Positions 9,246-18,404 of a stretch of DNA of 64,000 nucleotides are shown piece after piece. The translations under genes and the position numbers were made by a program. The notes below the pieces were generated by a model. The model made no database searches, was not told where the DNA came from, and saw only the letters and a program-made list of their open reading frames with translations. The stretch covers positions 1 to 64,000 of the forward strand of contig CBDHDN010000006.1 in assembly GCA_965261585.1 (NCBI GenBank). Reading direction: 5' to 3'. The DNA is from CBDHDN01 sp965261585 (GTDB lineage: Bacteria > Pseudomonadota > Alphaproteobacteria > UBA6615). The first letter of the stretch is position 1, and each line of letters begins with the position of its first letter.

Positions 9246-9398
9246 CTACCGTCACCCTGAAATGTAGAACACTGTTCTACAGCAGAGCGCAGTTAGGGGT
9301 CAATTTAGAACAAAATTCGCGCGATTATCGGATATTATTCCTAGTGACGGTTTCGATCATTGCCCTTTGCGAGCGGAGAGTTTCGGTGTTGCAAGACC

Positions 9399-9620
9399 GT
9401 GAACGAGAGCTATGGCGAGCATTGGCGCACCGCCAACTCGTTCGCCGGTGCCCTGCTCGTCGGCGGCATTGTTTGTCTCGTGCACGCCTGGCTGCCGTTC
9501 CTGTTCACGAAGACCGGCTGCGGCATCATCACGCGCCTGCACGACCGCCTGGTCACACACCGCACGAAGCGGCCGGGAGTGGTGAGCGAGGTCCAGGAGC
9601 TGGCGCAAGACGCCGCCTGA
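9399..9620 (+). CDS. DUF6356-like small membrane protein
   Basis: About 73 aa from a GTG at 9399 (a TTG at 9360 is an alternative). One hydrophobic segment with the pattern GALLVGGIVCLVHAWLPFLF followed by KTG and a basic tail with R-L residues, as in the small DUF6356 family common in alphaproteobacteria. Function unknown. The start is uncertain. Confidence 0.6.
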   Translation: MNESYGEHWRTANSFAGALLVGGIVCLVHAWLPFLFTKTGCGIITRLHDRLVTHRTKRPGVVSEVQELAQDAA

Positions 9621-9816
9621 GTCTCACGCCGGTCCGCCGGACCGGTGGCGTCCCTGACCTGTCAGCCCGGCCAACGGCCTGGTGGTTCCAAACAACATCA
9701 GCACGCAGCGCATCCGCCGGATGGTCCATCCGCTCGATGGTCGCGATCGAAATGTCCACGCGATCCCGGGACAAGGCGTGATAGTCTTGGGGCGAGCGGA
9801 AGAGGACGGTCCCGTC

Positions 9817-10932
9817 ATGCCCGGCGCCGACACCCGTGGCGAGCGTGCCGCCGACGCCGGCGTCGCCGGCCGCCATTGGCACGCCCTGGCCGATGGCCGC
9901 ATCCAATGCGACATCTGCCCCCGCTATTGCAAGCTCCAGGACGGCCAGCGCGGGCTGTGCTTCGTGCGCGCCCGGCTCGGCGACGAGATCTGGCTGACGA
10001 CCTATGGCCGCTCCAGCGGCTTTTGCGTCGATCCCATCGAGAAGAAGCCGCTCAACCACTTCCTGCCGGGCACGGCGGTGCTCAGCTTCGGCACGGCCGG
10101 CTGCAATTTGACCTGCAAGTTCTGCCAGAACTGGGACATCTCCAAGAGCCGCGAGATCGACACGCTGGCCGACGCGGCGACGCCGGAGACAATTGCCCGC
10201 GCGGCCGCGCAACTCGGCTGCCGCTCCGTCGCCTTCACCTACAACGATCCCGTGATCTTCCTGGAATACGCGGTCGATGTGGCCGACGCCTGCCGGGCGC
10301 GGAATATCGCCACCGTCGCTGTCACCGCCGGCTATGTCGCCCCGGCGGCGCGTGCCGAGTTCTTCGGCCACATCGACGCGGCCAACGTCGATCTCAAGGG
10401 CTTCACGGAAGCGTTCTACAAGCGGCTTTGCTCGGCGGCGTTGGCGCCGGTCCTCGAGACCCTCGTCTATCTCAAGCACGAGACCGACGTGTGGTTCGAG
10501 ATCACGACGCTGCTGATCCCCGGCGAGAACGATTCGGCCGGCGAGCTCGAGGCGATGTGCCGGTGGATCATGGACAATCTCGGCCCCGACGTGCCGGTGC
10601 ATTTCACCGCCTTCCACCCGGACTGGAAGATGCTGGACACGCCGGCGACGCCGCCGGCGACGCTGGTGCGGGCGCGCGAGATCGCCGGCGCCGCCGGCAT
10701 CCGCTATGCCTACGTCGGCAACGTGCATGACAAGGCCCATCAGAGCACCTACTGCCACGGTTGCGGCGCCTGCCTGATCGGGCGCGACTGGTATGCGTTG
10801 AGCGACTGGCGCCTGACCGACGACGGCCGTTGCCGGCGTTGCGATACACCGTGCGCCGGCGTATTCGCGGGGCCGCCGGGCAACTGGGGCCGGCGGCGTC
10901 AGCCGGTGCGGCTCGCCAACTTCGCGGCGTAG
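9817..10932 (+). CDS. amrS: Radical SAM protein of the AmmeMemoRadiSam (AmrS) type
   Basis: 371 aa. A zinc-ribbon-like N-terminus (CDICPRYCKL) precedes the radical SAM cluster motif CNLTCKFCQNW (CxxxCxxC), the TYNDPVIFLEY stretch and DVKG-like DLKGF segment typical of the PflA/AmrS family. A further Cys-rich tail (YCHGCGACLIGR, CRRCDTPC) is present. ATG 9817 was chosen, with AGAGGA at 9801-9806; the frame is open further upstream but without family similarity. No AmrA/AmrB partners are next to it. The physiological reaction of this family is not established. Confidence 0.85.
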   Translation: MPGADTRGERAADAGVAGRHWHALADGRIQCDICPRYCKLQDGQRGLCFVRARLGDEIWLTTYGRSSGFCVDPIEKKPLNHFLPGTAVLSFGTAGCNLTCKFCQNWDISKSREIDTLADAATPETIARAAAQLGCRSVAFTYNDPVIFLEYAVDVADACRARNIATVAVTAGYVAPAARAEFFGHIDAANVDLKGFTEAFYKRLCSAALAPVLETLVYLKHETDVWFEITTLLIPGENDSAGELEAMCRWIMDNLGPDVPVHFTAFHPDWKMLDTPATPPATLVRAREIAGAAGIRYAYVGNVHDKAHQSTYCHGCGACLIGRDWYALSDWRLTDDGRCRRCDTPCAGVFAGPPGNWGRRRQPVRLANFAA

Positions 10933-11069
10933 GAGGCCGCCGAAGCCGCCGGACTGGTGGGCGACCCGCTCCAACCCGCCGGCGTCCATCCATCCTTAAC
11001 GTCCCGGCCAAGACAATGCAGCTTGCCCAACAGTGATCGTGTGAGTGCGGTCCGGACCGGAGCCGAGCG

Positions 11070-11300
11070 ATGGCCGATCTGATCGACGACATCATCGCCC
11101 GTGAGGGCGGCTATGTGGACCACCCGGCCGACCGCGGTGGCCCGACGAAATACGGCATCACGCTGACGACCCTGACGGAATGGCGGGGCGAACCGGTCAC
11201 GCCGGCGGACGTCGAGGCGCTGACGATCGACGAGGCGCGGCAGATCTATCAGGCGCGTTATATCGTGCGCCCGCGCTTCAACCTGTCAACGGCGGAGTAA
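11070..11300 (+). pseudogene. GH108 endolysin-type lysozyme, cut by IS21
   Basis: N-terminal 70 residues of a glycoside hydrolase family 108 (ZliS) peptidoglycan hydrolase: DIIAREGGYVDHPADRGGPTKYGIT contains the family's catalytic Glu in the EGGY motif. The gene is interrupted at 11291 by the left end of an IS21 element; the last codons and the stop come from the IS. The C-terminal half is not found on the other side of the IS. GH108 genes are usually of phage origin. Confidence 0.8.
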
Positions 11301-11470
11301 AACCCGGCCATGTGGCGGAGCAAAAGTGGGCCACTTTGGTTCGGTGAGGAGCTTGTCCCCGTAGTCCACGGGAGGGACCCACGCGCGGCGTGGACTGCCC
11401 CTCAGCAGGCAAAGGCCGCGGGGCGCGCGTGGGAGGGGCCTGTGGGCCCACGGGGGCAAGCGGATGCCGC

Positions 11471-12240
11471 TCAGGCGCTTTTTGCGGGTTTCTGTTTTCT
11501 TCGGCTCTGCTTGAGGCGGAAGCTTTCGCCGTTCATTTCCAGGATATGGACGTGGTGGGTCAGGCGGTCCAGCAACGCCCCTGTCAGGCGTTCTGAGCCG
11601 AAAACCTCCGTCCACTCGTCGAATGGCAGGTTGGAGGTCACCAGGATCGAGCCACGCTCGTAGCGCTGGTTGAACACCTCGAACAGCAACTCGGCGCCGG
11701 TCTTGGAGAGCGGCACGAAACCCAGCTCGTCGATGATGAGGAGCTTGAGGTTGGCGAGCTTCTTCTGGAACCTCAGCAGCTGTCTGTCATCGCGCGCCTC
11801 CATGAGCTCGTGGACCAGGGCGGCGGCGGTGGTAAAGCCGACCGACAGGCCCTTCTGGCAGGCGGCAAGGCCGAGGCCGAGCGCAATGTGACTCTTGCCG
11901 GTGCCGGAATTGCCCAGAGCGATCACATTCTCCCGGCGCTCGATGTACTCGCATCGTGCCAGCTCGAGGACCAGCGCCTTGTTGAGCGAGGCGATCGCTT
12001 TGAAGTCAAAGCTGTCCAAGCTCTTGATGGTCGGGAACTTCGCTTGCCTGATTCGCCGCTCGACCATGCGGCGCTCGCGGTCGATCAGTTCCAGCTCGGC
12101 CAGGCGGAGCAGGTAGCGCACGTGGTCGGCGCCCTCGCTGTGGCACACTGGCGAGCCAGCTTGTCGTACTCCCTGAGGAAGGTCGGCAGCTTGAGGGCCT
12201 TCAGGTGATGGGCCAGCAACACCTGCGGCGTGTCGCTCAC
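11471..12240 (-). pseudogene. istB: IS21 helper ATPase IstB, frameshifted
   Basis: The start is GTG 12240 (SDTPQVLLAHHLKALKLPT) overlapping the istA stop. The frame breaks near 12140 and continues in the neighbouring frame as EGADHVRYLLRLAELELID, then Walker A GNSGTGKSHIA and Walker B LLIIDELGF to a normal C-terminus (RRKQKPAKSA). IstB is the AAA+ ATPase that assists target selection. The single indel probably makes this copy defective. Confidence 0.85.
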
Positions 12241-13736
12241 GGCGCCGCTCCGCCCAGCAGGCTCATGTAGCTGGCGGCGGATGTGGTGGTCACCTGGGCC
12301 CGCGGCAGATAGGGATAAACGTTCAAGTCGAGCCGGGGGGGTCGACGCTCGACGCGACACAGCACCAGGTGCTTGACCGCATCATAGCCGATGGCGCCTA
12401 ACCGCAGGGCATCGCGGATGGCACCGTGCACCTCCTCAAGGGCAAAGGTCTCCAGAAGACGGAGCACTTGCACGTACTCCCGCTTGCCGGCCTTGCCCAT
12501 GCGGGCTTCAAGCAAGCGGCGCAGGTTGGCGTACGCCTCGGGCAGCTTCCAACCGGCCAGCGGGGCGGCTTGATCGAGGGCACCGATCTTCCGCTCCAGC
12601 AAGGCCAGATAGTGGATCGGCTCGAAGATCAGGTCCTCTCGTTCGTAAGAGCGTGGGTGCCGGGCGATGACCTCGGCGGCGCAGCCGATGACCACCTCGT
12701 GCACGTAGCCACGGACCCAGACCTCTTGGTGACCGTAGGCGACGGGCACCGAGTAGTCGTTGCCCCGATAGCGCATCAGGGAGAGCGAATTGACCCGCGT
12801 GCCCTCCTTGTCGCAGGCCTCGAAAGGCGCCGGCGGCAATTCCATCAGCTTCTCCCGGTCGCATCCGAACCGCTCGCCGATGGTCTCGCGATGGCCGCGC
12901 AAGACGTCGCTTTCCCGTCTCCGACATTGATGTTCCAGGTGAGCGTTGAAGGCGTCCCAGCTCGCAAACCGGGGGATGGGAACCATGAAGTTCCGGCGGG
13001 CGTAACCGACCAGCCCCTCCACCTTGCCCTTATCATTGCCCTTGCCGGGGCGGCCATATCGATCCTGGAACAGATAATGGGATTGAAGCCCGCTGAACGC
13101 TCGCGTTCGTTGCCGCGTGCCGTCCGGCAGGATGCGCGACACCAGGCACTTGTCATTGTCGTAGAGAATCGATTGGGGAATGCCGCCGAAGAAGGCGAAG
13201 GCCCCGTTGTGGCCGTCCAGCCAGGCCTCCGTCGCCGCCGCCGGGTAGGCCGCAACGAAGCAGGCATCGCTGTGGGGAAGGTCCATGGCGAAAAAATGCG
13301 CCCGCCGCTTGACGCCGGCGATGATCGCATCCGCCTCGCCAAAGTCCGCCTGAGCGTGACCCGGAGGGTGCGCCAGCGGCATGAACATCTCACGCTGGCG
13401 ACGGCGCCGTTCCCGGACGTAATCCTTGACGATGGTCTGTTTGCCCGCAAAGCCATGCTCGTCGCGAAGACGCTCGAATATCCGCTTCGCCGTGTGGCGC
13501 TGCTTGCAGTGAACCGTTCGGTCCTCTTCCAGAATACGGTCAATGATATCCCTGAAGGGGTCCAGCTTCGGGCGCTTCGGTGGCTGGCGGCGGCGGTAGC
13601 CAGGCGGCTCCGAGTGCCCGAGCATCTTCCTCACCGTCTCTCGCGCTATGCCAAACCGACTCGCCGCCTCTCGCTGACTCAGCCCATCAACATGGCACGC
13701 CAGCCGAACGCGTAGATAAAGGTCCACGGTATACAT
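12237..13736 (-). CDS. istA: IS21 transposase IstA
   Basis: 499 aa from ATG 13736 (a start five codons upstream at 13751 is possible). An N-terminal helix-turn-helix (GLSQREAASRFGIARETVRKML) and a DDE integrase core: GHAQADFGEAD (first Asp), LYDNDKCLV (second Asp) and NDKGKVEGLVGY (Glu). Full length and intact, in contrast to its istB partner. Confidence 0.93.
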   Translation of the reverse strand: MYTVDLYLRVRLACHVDGLSQREAASRFGIARETVRKMLGHSEPPGYRRRQPPKRPKLDPFRDIIDRILEEDRTVHCKQRHTAKRIFERLRDEHGFAGKQTIVKDYVRERRRRQREMFMPLAHPPGHAQADFGEADAIIAGVKRRAHFFAMDLPHSDACFVAAYPAAATEAWLDGHNGAFAFFGGIPQSILYDNDKCLVSRILPDGTRQRTRAFSGLQSHYLFQDRYGRPGKGNDKGKVEGLVGYARRNFMVPIPRFASWDAFNAHLEHQCRRRESDVLRGHRETIGERFGCDREKLMELPPAPFEACDKEGTRVNSLSLMRYRGNDYSVPVAYGHQEVWVRGYVHEVVIGCAAEVIARHPRSYEREDLIFEPIHYLALLERKIGALDQAAPLAGWKLPEAYANLRRLLEARMGKAGKREYVQVLRLLETFALEEVHGAIRDALRLGAIGYDAVKHLVLCRVERRPPRLDLNVYPYLPRAQVTTTSAASYMSLLGGAAP

Positions 13737-13796
13737 CCTCCCACCTTCCATCCCGAAAAGGATCGAAGGCTACAGGTGGCAGAGTTTTACTCCGCC

Positions 13797-13851
13797 CGCA
13801 GCCGGGCAAATCTCGCCGCTTCCGTGGTCTAATTTGTCACCGCCGCACACA
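13797..13851. other. 55-bp unassigned sequence between IS21 and truncated IS3
   Basis: It does not read as the remaining part of the GH108 gene in any frame and matches neither flanking IS. It is probably a leftover of another element or a deletion joint. Confidence 0.4.
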
Positions 13852-14436
13852 CCCCCGAGCCGCGCCGGCCGCGGTCGAGCCATACAGCCCGGCAAGCCCC
13901 ATGGAGATCGGCTGCAGGGCGGCGAAGCGGTCGCCGCGCTTGCAGACATGCCAGCCGACACACTCGGCGTTCCAATGCTCGACGGCGGTGAAGATCCAGC
14001 CCCAGCCGTCGTCCACCGTGAACACCCGAACGCCATCGGTGCCCCACATGAGGTTCGGGGCATGAGTGATGATCTCACCGTCATGGGGATTGCCGCCACG
14101 GCGGCGGCAGCGATGGGGCGAGAGCAGATTGTTCTCGCGCATCAGGCGGAGCACCCGCTTGCGGGCAACTCGGATGTCGCGACAGACCCGAAGCCGAGCC
14201 CAGACCTTGCGGTAGCCCTCGCCCTCCCAGGGCAATGCCTCCAGGTCGGCTTCGATCGCCACCAGCAGCGCCTGGTCCGAGATCGCGGGCTTCGGTCCCC
14301 GACGCTTTGCCGGCGGCTGCTCGGCGTGCTGGCCGGAGGTCATGGCGTAGAACGAGGAGCGGGCCATGCCCCAGGCGGCGCAGACCCGCCGCAGGCCGTA
14401 GGCCAGACCCGTGCCGGGCGAGGTGGCGGCACTCAT
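13852..14436 (-). pseudogene. IS3 OrfB transposase, C-terminally truncated (copy 1)
   Basis: Begins MSAATSPGTGLAYGLRRVC and carries the HTH_21-like linker and the first catalytic Asp (MWGTDGVRV). It is lost after STAAGAARG, before the RMDHGSQY and ERFNRTLKEQ motifs present in the full copies. Confidence 0.9.
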
Positions 14437-14864
14437 CGCCGCGACCTCCGCCGCCCCAAAGGGCCGAAGGTCTCCGTCTTGGCCTCCAGCAGTTCCACCT
14501 GCATGGTCAACTCTCCGATCCGCTTCATGGCGCTATCCAGTTCCGCCTGCACCGGATCGCCCTTGCGTTGCTTGAGCGAGGCGTCGATCCCGCCGATCGC
14601 TTTCTCACGCCACTGCTCGAGCCGGAAGATCTCTACGCCCAACTAGCGCGACAGAAGTTGCACCGGCTCGTCACGCAAAAGCCGCAGAACGACCTCACGC
14701 TTGCGCGCCACCGTCCATCGCTGGCCAAGTCCCAGCGGGCCTGCCGGCAAAGCCTGGCCTGGGGAAAACGTGGACGAGCCAAGCTCGCCCGCATTTACCA
14801 CAGGCCCATCAACAGTAACTTTCTTCTCAAAATTATCGGTCATGTTCCGGTCCTCCTTGGACAC
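14433..14864 (-). pseudogene. IS3 OrfA, amber codon (copy 1)
   Basis: The 143-aa DNA-binding OrfA seen in the other copies is split here by TAG in place of CAG within LLSRQLGVEIF. Otherwise almost identical to copies 2 and 3. Confidence 0.88.
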
Positions 14865-14935
14865 TTCGATTAAGCCAATTCTGTGTCCAAGGAAATCGGG
14901 TCCGACTCACAAACACCAAACCGCCGGAGGTGACC

Positions 14936-16267
14936 ATGCGCGAAGAGCGCACCGTCCAGGGCAGTATATTCGATCTGTTTTCGCCGCACGAGATCGGTCG
15001 TGAACTCGCGGCGATGTCCGCCTGGCTCGACGGCGAGGCCGCGGTGGTGCGCCTGGTCGCCGCAGACCTCGGCATCGGTCGGGTCAGGCAGACCGGGCGC
15101 CACGGGCTGAGCGCCGATGCGGCGTTGCGCTGCGCGCTGCTCAAGCAGTACTTCCAGCTGAGCTACGAGGAGCTGGCCTTTCTGCTGTCGGATTCGGCAT
15201 CGCTGCGCGCGTTCGCTCGACTGCCGTTCGGCTGGTCGCCGAAGAAGTCGGCGCTGCACAGCGCCATCGGCGCCATCGCCGCCGCCACCTTCGAGTGCCT
15301 CAACCGGATGCTGCTGGCGCGCGCCGCGACGGCCAAGCTGGAGAGCGGCGCCAAGGTCCGGTTCGACAGCACGGTCGCCGAGACCGCCATCCATGCGCCC
15401 ACCGACTCCAGCCTGTTGTGGGATGCCGTGCGGGTCATGGTGCGGCTGTTGCGTCAAGCCGACGTCGTGCTACCCGCCTTGCCCTGGCGCGACCACACGC
15501 GCCTGGCCAAGAAGCGCGCCCGCGCCATCGAGTACAGTCGTGGCAACAACCGGCAGCGGCTGTACCGCGAGCTGCTCGCCAAGACCCGCGCGACGCTCGC
15601 CTATCTGCACGACGCCATGGCGCGGCTGGCCGACGATCCCGCGCCGGTGGCCGCGGCCTGGCGCGCCGAGGCCGAACACTTCGTGCCGCTGATCGAACGC
15701 ATCATCGACCAGACCGAGCGCCGTGTCTTGCATGGCGAGAAGGTGCCGGCCGCCGACAAGCTCGTCAGTCTGTTCGAGCCCCATAGCGACATCATCGTCA
15801 AGAGCCGCCGCCAGGTCTCCTACGGCCACAAGCTCAACCTGGCCAGCGGCGCCAGCGGTCTCATCCTCGACATCGTCGTCGAGCAGGGCAACCCGGCCGA
15901 TGCCGAGCGCTTCGTACCCATGGTCGACCGCCAGATCGCGATCTACGGCCGGCCGCCCAGGCAACTCGCCGCCGACGGCGGCTGCGCCAGCACCGGCAAC
16001 CTCGCCGCCGCCAAGAACAAGGGCGTCGAGGACGTCGCCTTCCACAAGAAATGCGGCCTTGCCATCACCGACATGGTCAAGAGCCGCTGGGTCTACCGCC
16101 GACTGCGCAACTTCCGCGCCGGCATCGAGGCCGCCATCTCATGCCTCAAGCGCGCCTACGGTCTGGGCCGCTGCACCTGGAAGGGGCTCGAACACTTCAA
16201 GTCCTACGTCTGGGCCGCCGTCGTCGCCCACAACCTCGCCGTGCTGGCCCGCCGCAAACCGGCATAG
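14936..16267 (+). CDS. DDE transposase, IS1182/IS5-like
   Basis: 443 aa from ATG 14936 with GGAGG at 14925-14929. An N-terminal domain typical of DUF772 transposases (YFQLSYEELAFLLSDSASLRAF) and a DDE core: VRFDSTVAET, the KLVSLFEPHSDIIVKS / SYGHKLNLA block and a C-terminal RAGIEAAISCLKRAYGLGR (Glu). It resembles IS1182/ISNCY-type proteins. The ends of the element could not be fixed; its right end lies close to the 3' end of the next gene. Confidence 0.82.
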   Translation: MREERTVQGSIFDLFSPHEIGRELAAMSAWLDGEAAVVRLVAADLGIGRVRQTGRHGLSADAALRCALLKQYFQLSYEELAFLLSDSASLRAFARLPFGWSPKKSALHSAIGAIAAATFECLNRMLLARAATAKLESGAKVRFDSTVAETAIHAPTDSSLLWDAVRVMVRLLRQADVVLPALPWRDHTRLAKKRARAIEYSRGNNRQRLYRELLAKTRATLAYLHDAMARLADDPAPVAAAWRAEAEHFVPLIERIIDQTERRVLHGEKVPAADKLVSLFEPHSDIIVKSRRQVSYGHKLNLASGASGLILDIVVEQGNPADAERFVPMVDRQIAIYGRPPRQLAADGGCASTGNLAAAKNKGVEDVAFHKKCGLAITDMVKSRWVYRRLRNFRAGIEAAISCLKRAYGLGRCTWKGLEHFKSYVWAAVVAHNLAVLARRKPA

Positions 16268-16425
16268 CCGCCAACCCGACACGTCCGATCCACCAGCACC
16301 GACGGCCGCCGATCCCGCCGGCCTGCCTCGATCACGCGCCGCTCGTCACCGGCACCCCGTCACTGGACTCTGGAACGCATCTACAGCCCCCGTACCCACA
16401 AAACACGTCGCTCAAACGCGCAGCC

Positions 16426-17082
16426 TTACACTAAATCTAGTCGTTTATGGATGGCGAACGAGCCCCTCAGGGCGCCGGCCTCGATTGCATCGCCCGGCAT
16501 CAACGGCACGATCAGCGCCGCGGCGTCGCGCGTCCGGTTCAAGATGGGGTCCGTCGCGTTGCCGGCCTCGCCGTCGATGTACATCTGCGTGACGAAGGCG
16601 TTGGCGCCGCCGGGCCGCGTCACGGCGTAGTGAATGTGTGGCGTGCGCCCGGGGTAGGGGACCGGGCGGATCGTGCGAAAACGATAGGCGCCGGCGCCGT
16701 CGGTGATGGTCCGGCCATAGCCCTGGAAGGCGGGGTCGATCGGTGCGCTCGACCGGTCGCCAGGGTGGTGATAGCGGCCGAAGCCGTTCACCTGCCAGAT
16801 CTCGACCAGCGCATCGGCCACCGGATCCCCATTGGTGTCGACGACACGGCCGGAGACGTGGGTGATCGTCCCGGCGGGACCTTGGCTCTGCCCCCGGACC
16901 GTGGCCAGGCCGTTGTCGCGGTCGGCCGGCAGGGCGCGCGGGTAGAACGGCCCGCGGGCCTGCCGCGGCGTCGCCGCGAGCGCCGCCAGCGCCGGCGTGG
17001 CGCAGTACGCCAGCAACGCGGCGCCGGCCGCGGCCTGGCCGAGCAACCGTCGGCGGCTGTGTCGTTGGATGAGCGGGTACAT
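16426..17082 (-). CDS. Intradiol ring-cleavage dioxygenase, Tat-exported
   Basis: About 218 aa from ATG 17082. The N-terminus has RRRLLGQAAAGAALLAY, a twin-arginine-like signal, followed by an intradiol dioxygenase domain: GRVVDTNGDPVADALVEIWQ, then GRYHHPGD and RTPHIHY, which supply the Tyr/His ligands of the non-haem Fe(III). Family members cleave catechol-type rings; the Tat signal suggests a periplasmic enzyme of unknown substrate. The last residues (KRLDLV) do not look like the family's usual C-terminus and lie at the edge of the neighbouring IS, so the tail may have been replaced. Confidence 0.8.
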   Translation of the reverse strand: MYPLIQRHSRRRLLGQAAAGAALLAYCATPALAALAATPRQARGPFYPRALPADRDNGLATVRGQSQGPAGTITHVSGRVVDTNGDPVADALVEIWQVNGFGRYHHPGDRSSAPIDPAFQGYGRTITDGAGAYRFRTIRPVPYPGRTPHIHYAVTRPGGANAFVTQMYIDGEAGNATDPILNRTRDAAALIVPLMPGDAIEAGALRGSFAIHKRLDLV

Positions 17083-17333
17083 GGCTGCCTCCTCCACATC
17101 GCGGGTCTCTGTTCACCTCAACACGGTCGACCGGTCCGGAGTCCGTCGCCGGCCGTGTGTGCACACAATGAAACCGCACCCCCAAGGCATTAGGCCGGCG
17201 CGATTTTTCACGCATCGCGGCCATTGACTGTGGGCGCGATCATGGCATACTCCGCGGCCGCGCAGGGACGCGGGCGAGCGGCTCCTGCAGCAACGTTTTC
17301 CGCAAGAGTGTAGAGACGCAAGAGATAGAGACG

Positions 17334-17813
17334 ATGGCACTGCCACAATTCAAGACCTATTCCGCGAAGCCGTCCGAGGTGACCGCGAAGTGGTGGCTGG
17401 TCGACGCCGAGGACCTCGTGCTCGGCCGGATGGCGACGACGATCGCGACCCGGCTGCGCGGCAAGCACAAGGCGATCTACACGCCGCACATCGACTGCGG
17501 CGACCACGTGGTCGTCGTCAATGCCGAGAAGGTGCGGCTGACCGGGAACAAGTTGGCCGACAAGCGCTATTACCGCCACACCGGCTGGCCGGGCGGCTTG
17601 AAGGAGCGTGTCGCCGGCGACATCCTGGCCGGCCGGCACCCTGACCGCGTCGTGCGCAAGGCCGTCGAACGCATGCTGCCGAAGGGGCCGCTGGGCCGTC
17701 AGCAGCTGAAGAAGCTGCGCGTCTATGCCGGCACCGATCATCCCCACACGGCGCAGGGGCCCGAGGTTCTGGACGTCGCCGCCATGAACCCCAAGAACAA
17801 GAGGAGCGCCTGA
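17334..17813 (+). CDS. rplM: 50S ribosomal protein L13
   Basis: 159 aa, full length. KWWLVDAEDLVLGRMAT and GDHVVVVNAEKVRLTGNK are diagnostic, with MLPKGPLGR near the C-terminus. Followed four bases later by rpsI, the universal L13-S9 pair. The 250-base region upstream, between the divergent dioxygenase and rplM, must hold the promoter. Confidence 0.97.
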   Translation: MALPQFKTYSAKPSEVTAKWWLVDAEDLVLGRMATTIATRLRGKHKAIYTPHIDCGDHVVVVNAEKVRLTGNKLADKRYYRHTGWPGGLKERVAGDILAGRHPDRVVRKAVERMLPKGPLGRQQLKKLRVYAGTDHPHTAQGPEVLDVAAMNPKNKRSA

Positions 17814-17817
17814 TCCG

Positions 17818-18300
17818 ATGGCCGGAGAGAACACCATCGAGGCGCCGGATGCCGCGCCACCGCCCCTCGCAGAGCTTGTGCCGGTAGCGCCGCCGGAGCC
17901 GAAGATCGACGACCGCGGCCGGACCTACGCAACGGGCAAGCGCAAGGACGCCGTTGCCCGCGTGTGGATCACGCCGGGCACGGGCCGGCTGATCGCCAAC
18001 GGGCGCGAGGCCGTAACGTATTTTGCCCGCCCGGTGCTGCGTATGATCCTGGCCCAGCCGTTCCAGCTGACCGAACGCGCCGGCCAGTACGACATCGATT
18101 GCACGGTCAAGGGCGGTGGTCTGTCGGGTCAGGCCGGCGCCGTGCGCCACGGCATTTCGCGCGCCCTTGCGCTGCGCGAGCCCGAGCTGCGGCCGGTGTT
18201 GAAAAAAGCCGGTATGCTGACCCGGGACGCCCGCGTCGTCGAGCGCAAGAAATACGGCCGCGCCAAGGCGCGACGCAGCTTCCAGTTCTCGAAGCGCTAA
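17818..18300 (+). CDS. rpsI: 30S ribosomal protein S9
   Basis: 160 aa. The S9 core begins at GRTYATGKRKDAVARVW (residue ~38) and ends in the conserved basic tail RRSFQFSKR, which reaches the decoding site. The ~37-residue Pro/Ala-rich N-terminal extension is typical of alphaproteobacterial S9. A strong terminator follows. Confidence 0.97.
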   Translation: MAGENTIEAPDAAPPPLAELVPVAPPEPKIDDRGRTYATGKRKDAVARVWITPGTGRLIANGREAVTYFARPVLRMILAQPFQLTERAGQYDIDCTVKGGGLSGQAGAVRHGISRALALREPELRPVLKKAGMLTRDARVVERKKYGRAKARRSFQFSKR

Positions 18301-18324
18301 GCCGAACGACATCCTCTTTCGTGC

Positions 18325-18355
18325 AAAAGGGGCGCCCGGCGGGGCGCCCCTTTTT
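18325..18355 (+). terminator. Rho-independent terminator after rpsI
   Basis: AAAAGGGGCGCCC / GGGCGCCCCTTTTT hairpin with a short GC loop followed by a T run, 25 bases after the rpsI stop. It closes the rplM-rpsI operon. Confidence 0.9.
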
Positions 18356-18404
18356 CGTTTAGGGGTGCGTTGCCGGGGGTCGATCCCGGTGGGAGTATGG
18401 ACAC

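Larger units (their letters stand above)
11291..13796 (-). mobile_element. IS21-family element
   Basis: Bounded by inverted ends GGCGGAGTAAAAC at 11291-11303 and GTTTTACTCCGCC at 13784-13796. Contains istA and istB on the minus strand with a four-base overlap, the standard IS21 arrangement. No target duplication was found, so one flank may have rearranged after insertion. Confidence 0.9.
13852..14909 (-). mobile_element. IS3-family element, copy 1 (truncated)
   Basis: Same element as the full 1414-bp copies at 40243 and 52334. The right end (...TCCGACTCA at 14909) is intact but about 356 bp of the left end, coding the C-terminal third of OrfB including the last catalytic residues, is missing. 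OrfA (14433-14864) has a TAG at 14645-14647 where the other copies have CAG (Gln). This copy cannot move on its own. Confidence 0.92.
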
